A stretch of DNA of 64,000 bases, taken from Dissulfurimicrobium hydrothermale (GTDB taxonomy: Bacteria; Desulfobacterota; Dissulfuribacteria; Dissulfuribacterales; Sh68). The stretch is from NCBI RefSeq assembly GCF_022026155.1, contig NZ_CP085041.1, positions 1,024,306 to 1,088,305 on the forward strand, read 5' to 3'. A program made the position numbers and the translations under genes. The notes beneath the pieces are model-generated. The model made no database searches. It saw only the letters and a list, made by a program, of their open reading frames with translations, and was not told where the DNA came from. Shown here piece by piece: positions 27,216 to 36,350 of this stretch. Positions within the stretch are counted from its first letter, which is position 1. Every line of letters begins with the position of its first letter.

Positions 27216-27220
27216 AACTG

Positions 27221-27670
27221 GTGTTTAGAGGCCGTTCAGTTCACACACTAGATGAAAAAGGCCGCCTGAGCATACCAGCAAGACTCAGAGATGTCTTGAA
27301 GACCAAATACGACGGCCGGTTGATCGTCACAAACCTTCCCAACTGTCTTGCAGCCTATCCGCTTGATGAATGGCGAGAGCTTGAAGAGAGCTTTAGTAAT
27401 TTCAAACTTGCGCCGCCTGAGGTCGTTTCTTTTCAAAGGTATTTTTTGGCTGGCGGCATAGAGTGCAACATGGATTCGCACGGCAGGATACTTATACCGG
27501 CAACACTCCGGGAGGATGCAGGGATAGGTAAGGAGGTGGTCCTTTCGGGTATGCTCAAATACTTTGAGATATGGAGCAAGGAACGCCTGGATGAAGAGTT
27601 GCGTAGGGCAAAGGAAAACTTTGACCAGTACAGCCGCCTCATCTCAACCATTGGGACCAACAAGACGTGA
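27221..27670 (+). CDS. mraZ: Transcriptional regulator MraZ
   Basis: A 149-residue DNA-binding protein with two tandem SpoVT/AbrB-like halves (GRLSIPARLR near residues 15-24, GRILIPATLREDA near residues 87-99). MraZ oligomerises into rings and represses its own dcw operon. The start is GTG, with the G-rich third operator box acting as SD. It heads the cluster, 7 bases before rsmH. Confidence 0.95.
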   Translation: MFRGRSVHTLDEKGRLSIPARLRDVLKTKYDGRLIVTNLPNCLAAYPLDEWRELEESFSNFKLAPPEVVSFQRYFLAGGIECNMDSHGRILIPATLREDAGIGKEVVLSGMLKYFEIWSKERLDEELRRAKENFDQYSRLISTIGTNKT

Positions 27671-27677
27671 TACGGCC

Positions 27678-28589
27678 ATGGATCATATACCGGTATTGGT
27701 CGATGAGGTAATCGATGGGCTATGCATCAAGAATGGAGGCATTTATGTGGACGGTACGGTCGGAATGGGGGGGCATGCCGAGGCCATCCTTGAGAGGCAT
27801 GGCGAGATAGGGCTGCTCATAGGCCTTGATCTCGACGCCGACGCCGTATTGAGGGCCAGTGAACGTCTCGCTCGTTTTGGTGAGAAGATACATCTCGTGT
27901 GCGGAAACTTTTCCGTACTTTCAGACATCTTGGTTGATATGGGCATAGACAAGGTGGATGGAATGCTGCTTGACCTAGGCATGTCCTCATACCAGCTCGA
28001 AAAGAGCGGCAAGGGGTTCAGTTTTATGAAAGACGAGCCTTTGGATATGAGGATGGACAATTCCTTTACTATTACGGCCGCCGATATGGTCAACGAGCTG
28101 CCTGCTTGTGAGCTTGAGACACTCATACGCACATATGGTGAAGAGCGTTGGGCCAAGAGGATAGCGGAGGCTATTGTTGAGCGGCGGAGATCAGCACCAG
28201 TCGTTACTTCTTTAGATCTGGCCAGGATAGTGGCTGGGGTGGTACCCCGAAGGGTACAGGGTGCAAAGATGCATCCTGCCACAAGGACGTTTCAGGCCCT
28301 TCGCATAGCTGTAAACAGGGAACTTGAGAATTTGAAAGAGGCGCTTGATCTTCTCCCTTCATGTCTCAAGATCGGTGGGCGTCTCTGCGTAATTTCGTTT
28401 CATTCGCTCGAAGACCGTATGGTGAAGGATGCGTTTAGGAGCGACAGTCGCCTAATTCGGGTGACAAAGAGGCCGATTGTCGCCAGCCCAGTTGAGTTGG
28501 CTGTCAATCCAAGGGCAAGGAGTGCGAGGCTTCGCATAGCCGAGAGGGTTGATTCACAGTTTTTGACCAATTCATGCAAAAAATTGTAA
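27678..28589 (+). CDS. rsmH: 16S rRNA (cytosine-1402-N4)-methyltransferase RsmH
   Basis: A 303-residue SAM-dependent methyltransferase acting on C1402 of 16S rRNA in the decoding centre. The start MDHIPVLVDEVIDGL is typical. The SAM-binding segment DGTVGMGGHAEAIL (residues ~31-44), LLDLGMSSYQLE, and the C-terminal CVISFHSLEDRMVK (near residue 240) are all present. It keeps its standard place between mraZ and ftsL. Confidence 0.97.
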   Translation: MDHIPVLVDEVIDGLCIKNGGIYVDGTVGMGGHAEAILERHGEIGLLIGLDLDADAVLRASERLARFGEKIHLVCGNFSVLSDILVDMGIDKVDGMLLDLGMSSYQLEKSGKGFSFMKDEPLDMRMDNSFTITAADMVNELPACELETLIRTYGEERWAKRIAEAIVERRRSAPVVTSLDLARIVAGVVPRRVQGAKMHPATRTFQALRIAVNRELENLKEALDLLPSCLKIGGRLCVISFHSLEDRMVKDAFRSDSRLIRVTKRPIVASPVELAVNPRARSARLRIAERVDSQFLTNSCKKL

Positions 28590-28605
28590 AGAGAGGAGAA
28601 AGATC

Positions 28606-28968
28606 ATGACTTACCGTGCATCTGTCCTTCGGGTGTCGTCTCACAGACAGACCTATGTGGCTTTTGGAAGAAGGGATATATTGACCGGTCTTGCGGTCAG
28701 GGATCTGAGGTTTTCCTTAAAGGAGATATTGGCCGCCGTTTTCGCCCTTTTTATATTTTCGCTGAGCCTCTGGTCTGGTTATGAGATACGTAGTGTCTCA
28801 AACGACCTTGCCATGCTCGAGAGGGAATCAGCGCAGCTTGACGCCAGATTCAAGACATTGAAAGAGGCTGAAGAGCGGCTTATGGCACCCGAAAGGTTGG
28901 CTCTTGCGGCACAGAGACTTGGACTCCATAAACCGGAAGGCAGTCAGATCGTAAGGTTGGAAGATTAG
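28606..28968 (+). CDS. ftsL: FtsL-like division protein
   Basis: A 120-residue bitopic membrane protein with a basic ~38-residue cytoplasmic tail, one membrane helix (residues ~40-60, AAVFALFIFSLSLW) and a periplasmic leucine-zipper-like coiled coil with family end motif RLGLHKPEGSQIVRLE. FtsL normally pairs with FtsB and helps recruit and activate FtsW-FtsI. Its sequence is poorly conserved; topology, size and position after rsmH support the call. It is retained although its usual partners are altered or missing from the cluster. SD GAGGAG precedes ATG. Confidence 0.8.
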   Translation: MTYRASVLRVSSHRQTYVAFGRRDILTGLAVRDLRFSLKEILAAVFALFIFSLSLWSGYEIRSVSNDLAMLERESAQLDARFKTLKEAEERLMAPERLALAAQRLGLHKPEGSQIVRLED

Positions 28969-29228
28969 CCGGACAGGTCGCTATATCAGTAAGCGCCTCT
29001 ACATATGGATCGCCCGTTTTGCAGACGGATCAACTTTTTCTGGTTCCTGAATGAAGAGGATGGGGTAATAAACGGCTGTCTTTAATCGGCCGTTGCTATG
29101 GCTGCTGTGAACAATATAGAACCCGCTCCGCAACTTCGGATTCCGGTTTGATTGATGGATGTTGGTTTATCTATCTCGTCTTCCAGCTTACCTAAAGACC
29201 AATTACCGTTGTTTTGTAGTGGGTTCAT

Positions 29229-30836
29229 ATGGCTACCGTCAGAAGAAAAAAAAGAAAACGTCGTACGGTCCTCCCATTGGTTGTGATGGTTTGCGTAGCG
29301 GCCGTGTTGGTAACGGCCTATTTTGTCTGGCCTGTATTGAGCGAGCTCGGCATGGAATGCTTTTTTGCCCCAAAAGGACGCAGAGCAGGGGGTGGCGGTA
29401 TCTATATCGACAGCGGAGCAGAGCGCGGCTGGATCTTTGACAGGAGTGGAGTAGTCCTCGCCGCCAATGCCATGACGATGTCGGCTTATGTAAAACCTGC
29501 TCTTGTTCCGTCAGGGGATGACTGGATTGCGAAGGTTTCGGGCATACTTGGCATCCCTGAAGGCGAGATAAAGGACAGGGTATTTTCCACACGCAACTTT
29601 GTTTGGTTGAAGAGCGGGCTTAGTGAGGCGGAGGTGCAGGGATTGAAGGCCGCCGATATCTCAGGCATAGGCGTCGCCGGGGAATACAGACGTTTTTATC
29701 CTTATGGAGGTCTTGCCGTCCAGATCCTTGGTTTTACTGACCATGATGGAAACGGCCTTGAGGGCGTGGAGGCCTTCTATGACAAGAGACTCGGTGCTAT
29801 GGAGTGTAAAGATCCCGAAGCACCAGGTTGCAGCCTGCATCTTACCATCGAAAGAGGTGTACAGTCCATGGCAGAGGAGGAGCTTGGTTCGGAGCTGACC
29901 AGAATGAAAGGTGAAAAGGGTTGTATGATTGTCATGGGTGTGAATACAGGTCAGATATTGGCCATGGCCGTAAGACCCGTATGGGAGCAGGGAAAATGCT
30001 GGCAAAATGATCAAGATGGGGGCGGATTCAGCAATTATGCAATAAAGGCCGAGGTGGATCCATCGATGTTTTTTGTCTTTGTCAACTGGATTTCCAAAGA
30101 AAGATCCTCGCAGGAACTGCAGGGCGGTTCAGATCAAGGTGGTCAGGTTCAACCGTCTGTGTCGACCGTTCGAACCGAAAGGTTTAATTTGGTCAACATA
30201 AGTGATAAATTCGGCATATTTGGACCATGGACGAGCAACGAGATCAAATCGGTCGGTTTCGACGCCAGTGCGCTTAACGACATGTGGAGACTTGGCTTCG
30301 GACAGCTTACTGGTATTGATCTGCCTGATGAGGAGATGGGGCGCCTGCCGTCGAGTCCTCCGTATTCATGGGACGACCTTTTGCTCCAAGGTATGGCCGC
30401 AAGCCCTGTGCAGATGCTCCGCGCCTTTTGCGCCCTCATAAACGGCGGCAAGCTTGTTTGGCCTCATGTCGCCTTTGAATATGTCGGGAAGGGCCAGAAG
30501 ACCCACCTTGAAAGTGGCATCTTGTCCGGCGGTCGTTCCATACAGTCTGCTGAGGCGTTGGCGTCTGGGTTCAGAGAGAAGCTGGGACGCCTTGACGGCG
30601 ATCCGGTTTTTAGCATCAGGCTACACGACGAGCCTGGCAGCACCAAGGGAATCGCACAGATCGTTGCGCTCGGTTTCTGGCCTGTCGATAATCCTGTTGT
30701 ATGTTATATAGTCGTCCTTGACAATGTGAGGGGGGACCCAGCCATGTATAAAGAGGTCTTTGGAGGTATAAAAAGGGTAGCTATGGCTGCGGCCAAATTG
30801 CCGTTAGAGATGAATATCCAAAAAAATGAGAGATAA
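29229..30836 (+). CDS. FtsI/PBP3-like protein lacking transpeptidase active-site motifs
   Basis: A 535-residue protein in the ftsI position with FtsI/PBP2-like architecture: basic tail, one membrane helix (residues ~13-35), a dimerisation-type region with RGWIFDRSGVVLAAN (residues ~66-80), then the transpeptidase-like domain (from ~200). The catalytic motifs are gone. Where family members read EPGSTFKP, this has DPSMFFVF (residues 277-284), so there is no SxxK; no SxN is visible near 310-330; KTGTAQ is replaced by STKGIAQ (471-477). Structural landmarks such as GFGQLTGIDLP (356-366) remain. The frame is intact with no stops, so it looks like a maintained, probably non-catalytic division protein. 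A 260-base gap (28969-29228) without a gene precedes it; SD is weak. Confidence 0.85.
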   Translation: MATVRRKKRKRRTVLPLVVMVCVAAVLVTAYFVWPVLSELGMECFFAPKGRRAGGGGIYIDSGAERGWIFDRSGVVLAANAMTMSAYVKPALVPSGDDWIAKVSGILGIPEGEIKDRVFSTRNFVWLKSGLSEAEVQGLKAADISGIGVAGEYRRFYPYGGLAVQILGFTDHDGNGLEGVEAFYDKRLGAMECKDPEAPGCSLHLTIERGVQSMAEEELGSELTRMKGEKGCMIVMGVNTGQILAMAVRPVWEQGKCWQNDQDGGGFSNYAIKAEVDPSMFFVFVNWISKERSSQELQGGSDQGGQVQPSVSTVRTERFNLVNISDKFGIFGPWTSNEIKSVGFDASALNDMWRLGFGQLTGIDLPDEEMGRLPSSPPYSWDDLLLQGMAASPVQMLRAFCALINGGKLVWPHVAFEYVGKGQKTHLESGILSGGRSIQSAEALASGFREKLGRLDGDPVFSIRLHDEPGSTKGIAQIVALGFWPVDNPVVCYIVVLDNVRGDPAMYKEVFGGIKRVAMAAAKLPLEMNIQKNER

Positions 30837-33762
30837 AGAGATCTTAGCCATCCTGGACGATGCGGCAGGTGTCACTTGCAATTCGAAAAAGGTGCGGCCT
30901 GGATTTGTATTCGTGGCCATGCCTGGCACAAAGAGAGATGGTTTGAATTTTGTAGCTGATGCAATAAAGAACGGGGCCGGGGTGGTTGTGACTTCCCATG
31001 AGGGTGCCTGTCGATTGAAGGGTCTGAATAGGGGTGGGGTTAAGATATTCGGTGTTGATGATCCAAGGGGTGTATTCGCCAGATTAGCCAGTATTTTTTA
31101 TGGAGAGCCATCCAAACGGCTTATAGTGGTAGGGGTTACAGGAACCAATGGAAAGACTACGGTTACTTATCTTCTGGAGTCGATATTCAGAGAGGCCGAT
31201 CTGAATCCAGGTGTTATAGGGACTATAAGCATGAGATATGCTGGAATGGAGACCGCCTCGGAGCTCACTACGCCCGATTCTGCGGCGATCCAGGCCTGTC
31301 TTGCAGAGATGTTGAGGGGCGGGGTAAAGGCTGTGGCAATGGAGGTCTCTTCCCACGCCATAGACCAGAAGAGGGTAGAAGGGTGTGAGTTTAAGGTGGC
31401 AGTATTTACTAATCTAACACGGGATCACCTGGACTATCACCATGATATGGAGGCCTATTTTCTTACAAAGGCCAGGCTTTTTACCGAATATAAGGTGGGT
31501 CTGTCTGTGATAAACCTGGATGATCCTTATGGATTGAGGCTCTGGGCTATGATCGATGGATCCGGCAACCGGAGGATCAGTTATGGTTTCGACCGTAGTG
31601 CTGATATATGGCCCGAATCTTTTGAATCGAGTCTTGCAGGGCTTAAGGCAAGGATCTCAACCCCCTTTGGTGAAATTGATATCAAATCAAGGCTTATAGG
31701 CAGACATAATCTATCAAATATCCTCGGTGCGATCGGTGCAGCCGCCGGTCTTGGCATTGATCTTAATATTGTCAGACGCGGAATAGAATGTCTTGATAAA
31801 GTCCCAGGGAGGCTTGAGCCGGTGGCCATCCACCAAAGAGACATCACGGCATTGGTTGATTATGCCCATACCCCAGATGCATTGGAGAATGTCTTAAAGA
31901 CCCTGTCCAATCTCGCTATAGGGCGGATCATATGTGTGGTCGGATGCGGAGGTGACAGAGATCAGGGCAAGAGGCCGATTATGGCCAGGATTGCGGCGAG
32001 ATACTCCGATATTGCTGTCTTTACTTCTGACAACCCGCGAGGTGAGGATCCGGCCTTCATATTGAATCAGATGCTTCAGGGTCTGGCGGAGATCCCTGCC
32101 GGAGAGAGAGATGGCTATTCGGCGCATGTGGAGGTTATTCCAGACAGGCGTGAGGCTATTTTTTGGGCGGCTGCCAGAGCCGAGACCGGCGATTGCGTCT
32201 TGGTTGCAGGAAAGGGGCATGAGACATATCAGATCATAGGGGATGAAAGGATTTATTTTGATGACAGAGAGGTCTTGAGGGAGGCCTTCGGGCCACGGAT
32301 TTCTTTGTGTCAGGTTGCAAGCGCTATAGGAGCCGAGGTCGTATATGGCAAGGGATCGAATGGGGTCAGTGTGCAGCTGGAAAAGGTGCTGATCGGTGGT
32401 ATATCCACAGACACGAGATCCATCTTGCCTAAGGATCTATTTTGGGCGTTTAAAGGTGGGCGTTTTGATGGAAGGGACTTTGTGTGTGAGGCAATTAAGA
32501 AAGGTGCCTGTGGTGCGATTGTATCGCATGAAGACATGTCGCTTTTAAAGGACGTTTCGACCGATGCTCCGCTTCTCGCCGTCCATGACGTCCTGAATGC
32601 CTTTGGAGACCTGGCTTCGTGGTACAGGAAGCGCCTTGGACTGGGTGTGTTTGCGATAACTGGGAGCTGCGGTAAGACCACTACAAAGGAGGCCATAGCA
32701 TCTATCTTTCAGAAGAGATGGAGGGTTGTAAAGACAAAGGGCAACTTCAACAACTTGATAGGCCTTCCATTGAGTCTTTTTGAGGCCAGGGAAGGGGACG
32801 ACTGGGCGGTCCTTGAGATGGGTATGAACCGGCCTGGTGAGATTGCAAGACTTGTAGAGATTGCAGGTCCTGATGCGGCGCTCATAACAAACATCAGACC
32901 TGTACACCTCGAAGGGCTCGGCGATCTTGAAGGCGTGGCAAGGGAGAAGGGTGAGGTTTTCAAGGCCTTGGGTAAAGACGGAACGGCCGTCGTCAACCTT
33001 GATGACCCGCTTGTTTTGGAGGTTTCCCGTGCCATCGACTGCAGAAAGGTCTTCTATTCCGTAACGGGTGGGTCAAGAGGGGGGGGTCGCCCAGATGTCT
33101 TTCTAGTCTCGTGGTCGCCTCTGGATGCCGCTTTCTATATCGAGATCGATATCGCAGGTCATTTGGTGAGGTCCGATATCCCGCTCATAGGCACAGCCAA
33201 TGTTCAAAACGTTGTTGCCGCAGCTGCGGCGGCATATGCCATAGGCCTCACAGACGACGAGATAACGGCAGGTCTGCAAGAAATGAAAGGGCTGCATGGG
33301 CGCATGGGGCTTGAAGATCTAGGCTGTGATTTTTATCTGATCGACGATAGCTACAATGCCAATCCAGCATCGATGGCCATGGCCCTTGAGACGCTGTCAG
33401 TTTGGGGCAGGGGTAAAAAGATAGCGATTTTGGGCGATATGCTGGAGCTCGGCAAGAGATCTGTGTCTTTTCATCAGGATCTGGGTAGAAAGGCAGGTCT
33501 TTCAGGGGTTGATCTGCTAGTTTCCATGGGTGAGTTTTCAACCGTCGTTGCAGAGGAGGCAAGGAAGGCCGGGGTTGAGGCGTTTGCCTTTGATGACATG
33601 GATGCATTGATGCATTGGCTTAGCAGTTGTCTTGACCGTAGAGGAGCCGGTATATTTTCATGTCCATGCACCATACTCGTAAAGGGGTCTAGAGGGGTCA
33701 GATGCGATAGGGTCTCTGGGGTTATAAGGGCTGCCTTTGCAAAAGAAAGAGGTGTGTCGTGA
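30826..33762 (+). CDS. Fused MurE-MurF Mur ligase
   Basis: A 978-residue in-frame fusion of two Mur ligases. Residues ~1-490 are MurE, adding diaminopimelate to UDP-MurNAc-L-Ala-D-Glu: ATP loop [11 protein letters not shown] (near residue 101), TTPDS, and the meso-diaminopimelate specificity motif DNPR (near residue 402). Residues ~500-978 are MurF, adding D-Ala-D-Ala: ATP loop [11 protein letters not shown] (near residue 611), M-N-R-P-G-E-I and DDSYNANP (near residue 842). Both halves look active. The start overlaps the ftsI-like gene by 11 bases, and a GTGA overlap leads to mraY. Fusion could channel the tripeptide intermediate. Confidence 0.95.
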   Translation: MRDKEILAILDDAAGVTCNSKKVRPGFVFVAMPGTKRDGLNFVADAIKNGAGVVVTSHEGACRLKGLNRGGVKIFGVDDPRGVFARLASIFYGEPSKRLIVVGVTGTNGKTTVTYLLESIFREADLNPGVIGTISMRYAGMETASELTTPDSAAIQACLAEMLRGGVKAVAMEVSSHAIDQKRVEGCEFKVAVFTNLTRDHLDYHHDMEAYFLTKARLFTEYKVGLSVINLDDPYGLRLWAMIDGSGNRRISYGFDRSADIWPESFESSLAGLKARISTPFGEIDIKSRLIGRHNLSNILGAIGAAAGLGIDLNIVRRGIECLDKVPGRLEPVAIHQRDITALVDYAHTPDALENVLKTLSNLAIGRIICVVGCGGDRDQGKRPIMARIAARYSDIAVFTSDNPRGEDPAFILNQMLQGLAEIPAGERDGYSAHVEVIPDRREAIFWAAARAETGDCVLVAGKGHETYQIIGDERIYFDDREVLREAFGPRISLCQVASAIGAEVVYGKGSNGVSVQLEKVLIGGISTDTRSILPKDLFWAFKGGRFDGRDFVCEAIKKGACGAIVSHEDMSLLKDVSTDAPLLAVHDVLNAFGDLASWYRKRLGLGVFAITGSCGKTTTKEAIASIFQKRWRVVKTKGNFNNLIGLPLSLFEAREGDDWAVLEMGMNRPGEIARLVEIAGPDAALITNIRPVHLEGLGDLEGVAREKGEVFKALGKDGTAVVNLDDPLVLEVSRAIDCRKVFYSVTGGSRGGGRPDVFLVSWSPLDAAFYIEIDIAGHLVRSDIPLIGTANVQNVVAAAAAAYAIGLTDDEITAGLQEMKGLHGRMGLEDLGCDFYLIDDSYNANPASMAMALETLSVWGRGKKIAILGDMLELGKRSVSFHQDLGRKAGLSGVDLLVSMGEFSTVVAEEARKAGVEAFAFDDMDALMHWLSSCLDRRGAGIFSCPCTILVKGSRGVRCDRVSGVIRAAFAKERGVS

Positions 33763-34838
33763 TCTTTTATCTGCTTTACCCCCTTCATGAATTCTGGCCC
33801 GTTTTCAATGTCTTTCGCTATATAACATTCCGTACTATCTATGCGACGGTTATGGCATTTCTCGTGGTCTTTCTTTTGGGCGATTGGTTCATTAAGAGGC
33901 TCAGGGCGATGCAGATGGGGCAGGTGATAAGGCAAGACGGTCCTAAGGCCCATCTTTCAAAGGCCGGGACGCCAAGTACTGGCGGTGTCCTTATAGTAGG
34001 GGCGATAGCCTTTTCCACGCTTTTGTGGGCCGATCTCAAAGAGATATATATTTGGATATGTCTTATAGTCCTTTTGGGGTTCGGGGCAATAGGTCTGGCC
34101 GACGACATCTTGAAGATCAAAAGGCGCAATTCCAGAGGATTGCCAGGGCGATGGAAGCTTGTCTGCCAGGCCTTTTTCTGCGCTGTTGCTGGCTATATCC
34201 TCTTTGTTGATGGGTATTGGGGCTCGTATCTGAGCATCCCATTCTTCAAAAACATACGACCCGATATTGGGATGTTCTATTTTTTTTTCGCCATGCTGGT
34301 GGTGATTGGTGCATCTAATGCCGTGAATCTGACGGATGGGCTGGACGGTCTCGCCACCGGGCCATTCGTAGTGGCTGCCGCAGTCTATACTCTTTTCAGC
34401 TATCTTGCCGGCCATGTTGTTATAGCCGAATATCTTCAGATCCCTTACGTTCCAGGGGCGGGCGAGCTTGCGGTTTTCTGTGGGGCGATGGTTGGGGCCG
34501 GGCTCGGGTTTTTATGGTATAATTCCTATCCGGCAAGCATCTTTATGGGGGATTCAGGTTCCTTGGCCATGGGAGGCGCGTTGGGTACAGTGGCGGTCTT
34601 GATAAAACAGGAGCTCCTGTTGGTTATTGTGGGGGGTATCTTTGTAGTGGAGGCCTTGTCGGTGATAATCCAGGTGGGATATTACAAGGCTACGGGCGGC
34701 AGGAGGGTATTTAAGATGGCGCCGCTTCATCACCATTTTGAGCTCTTGGGGGTCAATGAGCCCAAGGTCATAGTGAGGTTCTGGATAGTAGCCATAATCC
34801 TCGGCCTTTTGGCCATAAGTACCCTGAAATTGCGGTAA
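33759..34838 (+). CDS. mraY: Phospho-MurNAc-pentapeptide transferase MraY
   Basis: A 359-residue polytopic enzyme (about ten membrane helices) that makes lipid I from UDP-MurNAc-pentapeptide and undecaprenyl phosphate. Conserved cytoplasmic motifs are present: [15 protein letters not shown] (the Asp pair), [21 protein letters not shown] and the histidine triad [10 protein letters not shown]. The start is GTG at 33759, overlapping the murE-murF stop, with an AGAGG SD. Normal length and position. Confidence 0.98.
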   Translation: MIFYLLYPLHEFWPVFNVFRYITFRTIYATVMAFLVVFLLGDWFIKRLRAMQMGQVIRQDGPKAHLSKAGTPSTGGVLIVGAIAFSTLLWADLKEIYIWICLIVLLGFGAIGLADDILKIKRRNSRGLPGRWKLVCQAFFCAVAGYILFVDGYWGSYLSIPFFKNIRPDIGMFYFFFAMLVVIGASNAVNLTDGLDGLATGPFVVAAAVYTLFSYLAGHVVIAEYLQIPYVPGAGELAVFCGAMVGAGLGFLWYNSYPASIFMGDSGSLAMGGALGTVAVLIKQELLLVIVGGIFVVEALSVIIQVGYYKATGGRRVFKMAPLHHHFELLGVNEPKVIVRFWIVAIILGLLAISTLKLR

Positions 34839-34849
34839 ATCATATACAG

Positions 34850-36271
34850 ATGATGGATCTGAGGGGCAAAAAGATAGTGGTTTTGGGGATAGGGGCATCC
34901 GGTGAGGCCGCTGCAAAGTGGGCTGAATCCCGCGGGGCCATGGTGGTTGTAAGTGATCTTAAACCTATTGGGCGTTGGCCATCTGATTTTATCGAATGGG
35001 CAAGGGCAAGAGGGGTGGGCATAGAGGCGGGCAAAAATGATCCCAAGACCTGCCTTTCAGCTGATATGGTTATTGTGAGTCCAGGGATACCGCTTGATGC
35101 CCATGTCGTAAGATCGACGCTGGAGTATGGGATACCCATTACTGGAGAGCTTGCGCTGGCTGTTTCGTTATGGCGTGGGCCATTGATTGCGATTACAGGG
35201 ACAAATGGCAAAACCACTACCACGAGCCTGGTGGGGGAGATGTTTAAGACTGCTGGACTGCCCCATGTTACGGCTGGCAATATTGGGGTGCCGTTATTGG
35301 GTTTTTTGCAACACGATGAATACAATAGCGGCGAGGCGGCTGTTTTGGAGGTCAGTAGTTTTCAGCTTGACGCCTTTTCCTTGAATCGCGGTTGGTTTAG
35401 GCCGCCAAGATTTAATATAGCTGCATTTTTGAACTTGTCGCCCGATCACCTGGATCGTTACCCTGGCCTTGCGGCATACGGGGAAAGCAAGGCGAGTCTG
35501 TTCAAATTCCAGACCGGTTCCGATTGGGCCGTCATGAACGGCGACGACCCCAACCTTTTGCCTTTTAGGGACAGGGGTATGGCAAAGCGGCTCATTTTCG
35601 GTCGTTGCGATCACGGTCTTCACGGGGCGCTGATAAGACGCGAAAGCGGACAAATCATATTAAGGTTGCCCGAATCGATCGGTGGGTCTGATGAGGTCTA
35701 TTCGCTTAAAAATTGGGGGCTTAAGGGTATCCACAATCTTGAGAATCTCGCCGCAGCTATTCTAATCGCAAGGGTGTCTGGTATCGGGCCCGCTGTCGTG
35801 CAGGAGGTTATTTCAACATTCAAGGCCCCGCCCCACAGGATAGAATGGGTAGCTACAAAGAATGGGATAAATTATTATGATGACTCGAAAGGGACGAATG
35901 TTGTCTCTGTGATCAAGGCCATTGAGTCAATAGACGGGCCTGTTGTACTAATAGCCGGCGGAAGGGGTAAGGGCGAAGATTACAGCCCACTTCGCCACTA
36001 TGCAGAGTCGGGTCGGGTCAGCGCCTTTGTGCTTATGGGCGAGGAGGCGTCGGTTATCAAAGATGCCGTGGGCGTGGCCGTTCCTGTATTTGAGATCGTC
36101 GAGACAGACGGATGGCAGGCTATGCGGGAGGCCGTAAGGCTGGCCGCACTCAATGCGGAGGATGGCGGCGCAGTGCTCCTCTCCCCAGCCTGTGCAAGTT
36201 TCGATATGTTTGAAGATTATAGGGAACGCGGGCTTGCCTTTAAAAAGGCGGTTCTTGAGCTCGAGGTATAA
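34850..36271 (+). CDS. murD: UDP-MurNAc-L-alanine--D-glutamate ligase
   Basis: A 473-residue cytoplasmic Mur ligase adding D-Glu. It has an N-terminal UDP-binding Rossmann part (VVLGIGASGEAAAKWAESRG), ATP loop GTNGKTTTTSLV (near residue 118), N-L-S-P-D-H-L-D-R-Y, and DDSKGTNV (near residue 345). Alternative ATG codons at 34850 and 34853 are adjacent. In most relatives ftsW follows; here only 79 bases separate the stop from the murG start. Confidence 0.97.
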   Translation: MMDLRGKKIVVLGIGASGEAAAKWAESRGAMVVVSDLKPIGRWPSDFIEWARARGVGIEAGKNDPKTCLSADMVIVSPGIPLDAHVVRSTLEYGIPITGELALAVSLWRGPLIAITGTNGKTTTTSLVGEMFKTAGLPHVTAGNIGVPLLGFLQHDEYNSGEAAVLEVSSFQLDAFSLNRGWFRPPRFNIAAFLNLSPDHLDRYPGLAAYGESKASLFKFQTGSDWAVMNGDDPNLLPFRDRGMAKRLIFGRCDHGLHGALIRRESGQIILRLPESIGGSDEVYSLKNWGLKGIHNLENLAAAILIARVSGIGPAVVQEVISTFKAPPHRIEWVATKNGINYYDDSKGTNVVSVIKAIESIDGPVVLIAGGRGKGEDYSPLRHYAESGRVSAFVLMGEEASVIKDAVGVAVPVFEIVETDGWQAMREAVRLAALNAEDGGAVLLSPACASFDMFEDYRERGLAFKKAVLELEV

Positions 36272-36350
36272 ATGACACCAGCGATGCGTTGCGGACTATA
36301 AAGGTCTGGCTGGACAGCGGGTCTTTGTGTCGGTCATTGGTGGGGAGTAT

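Noticed and set aside
29071-29094. Hairpin AACGGC/GCCGTT in the ftsL-ftsI gap as a terminator
   Set aside because: The loop is long (12 bases) and no T-run follows; it may be chance.
29159-29440. Small gene before the ftsI-like gene
   Set aside because: The frame overlaps the start of a long, well supported gene and has no SD or recognisable product.
29229-30836. The ftsI-like gene as a pseudogene
   Set aside because: There is no stop or frameshift, junctions with murE-murF are kept, and framework motifs remain; loss is limited to catalytic motifs.
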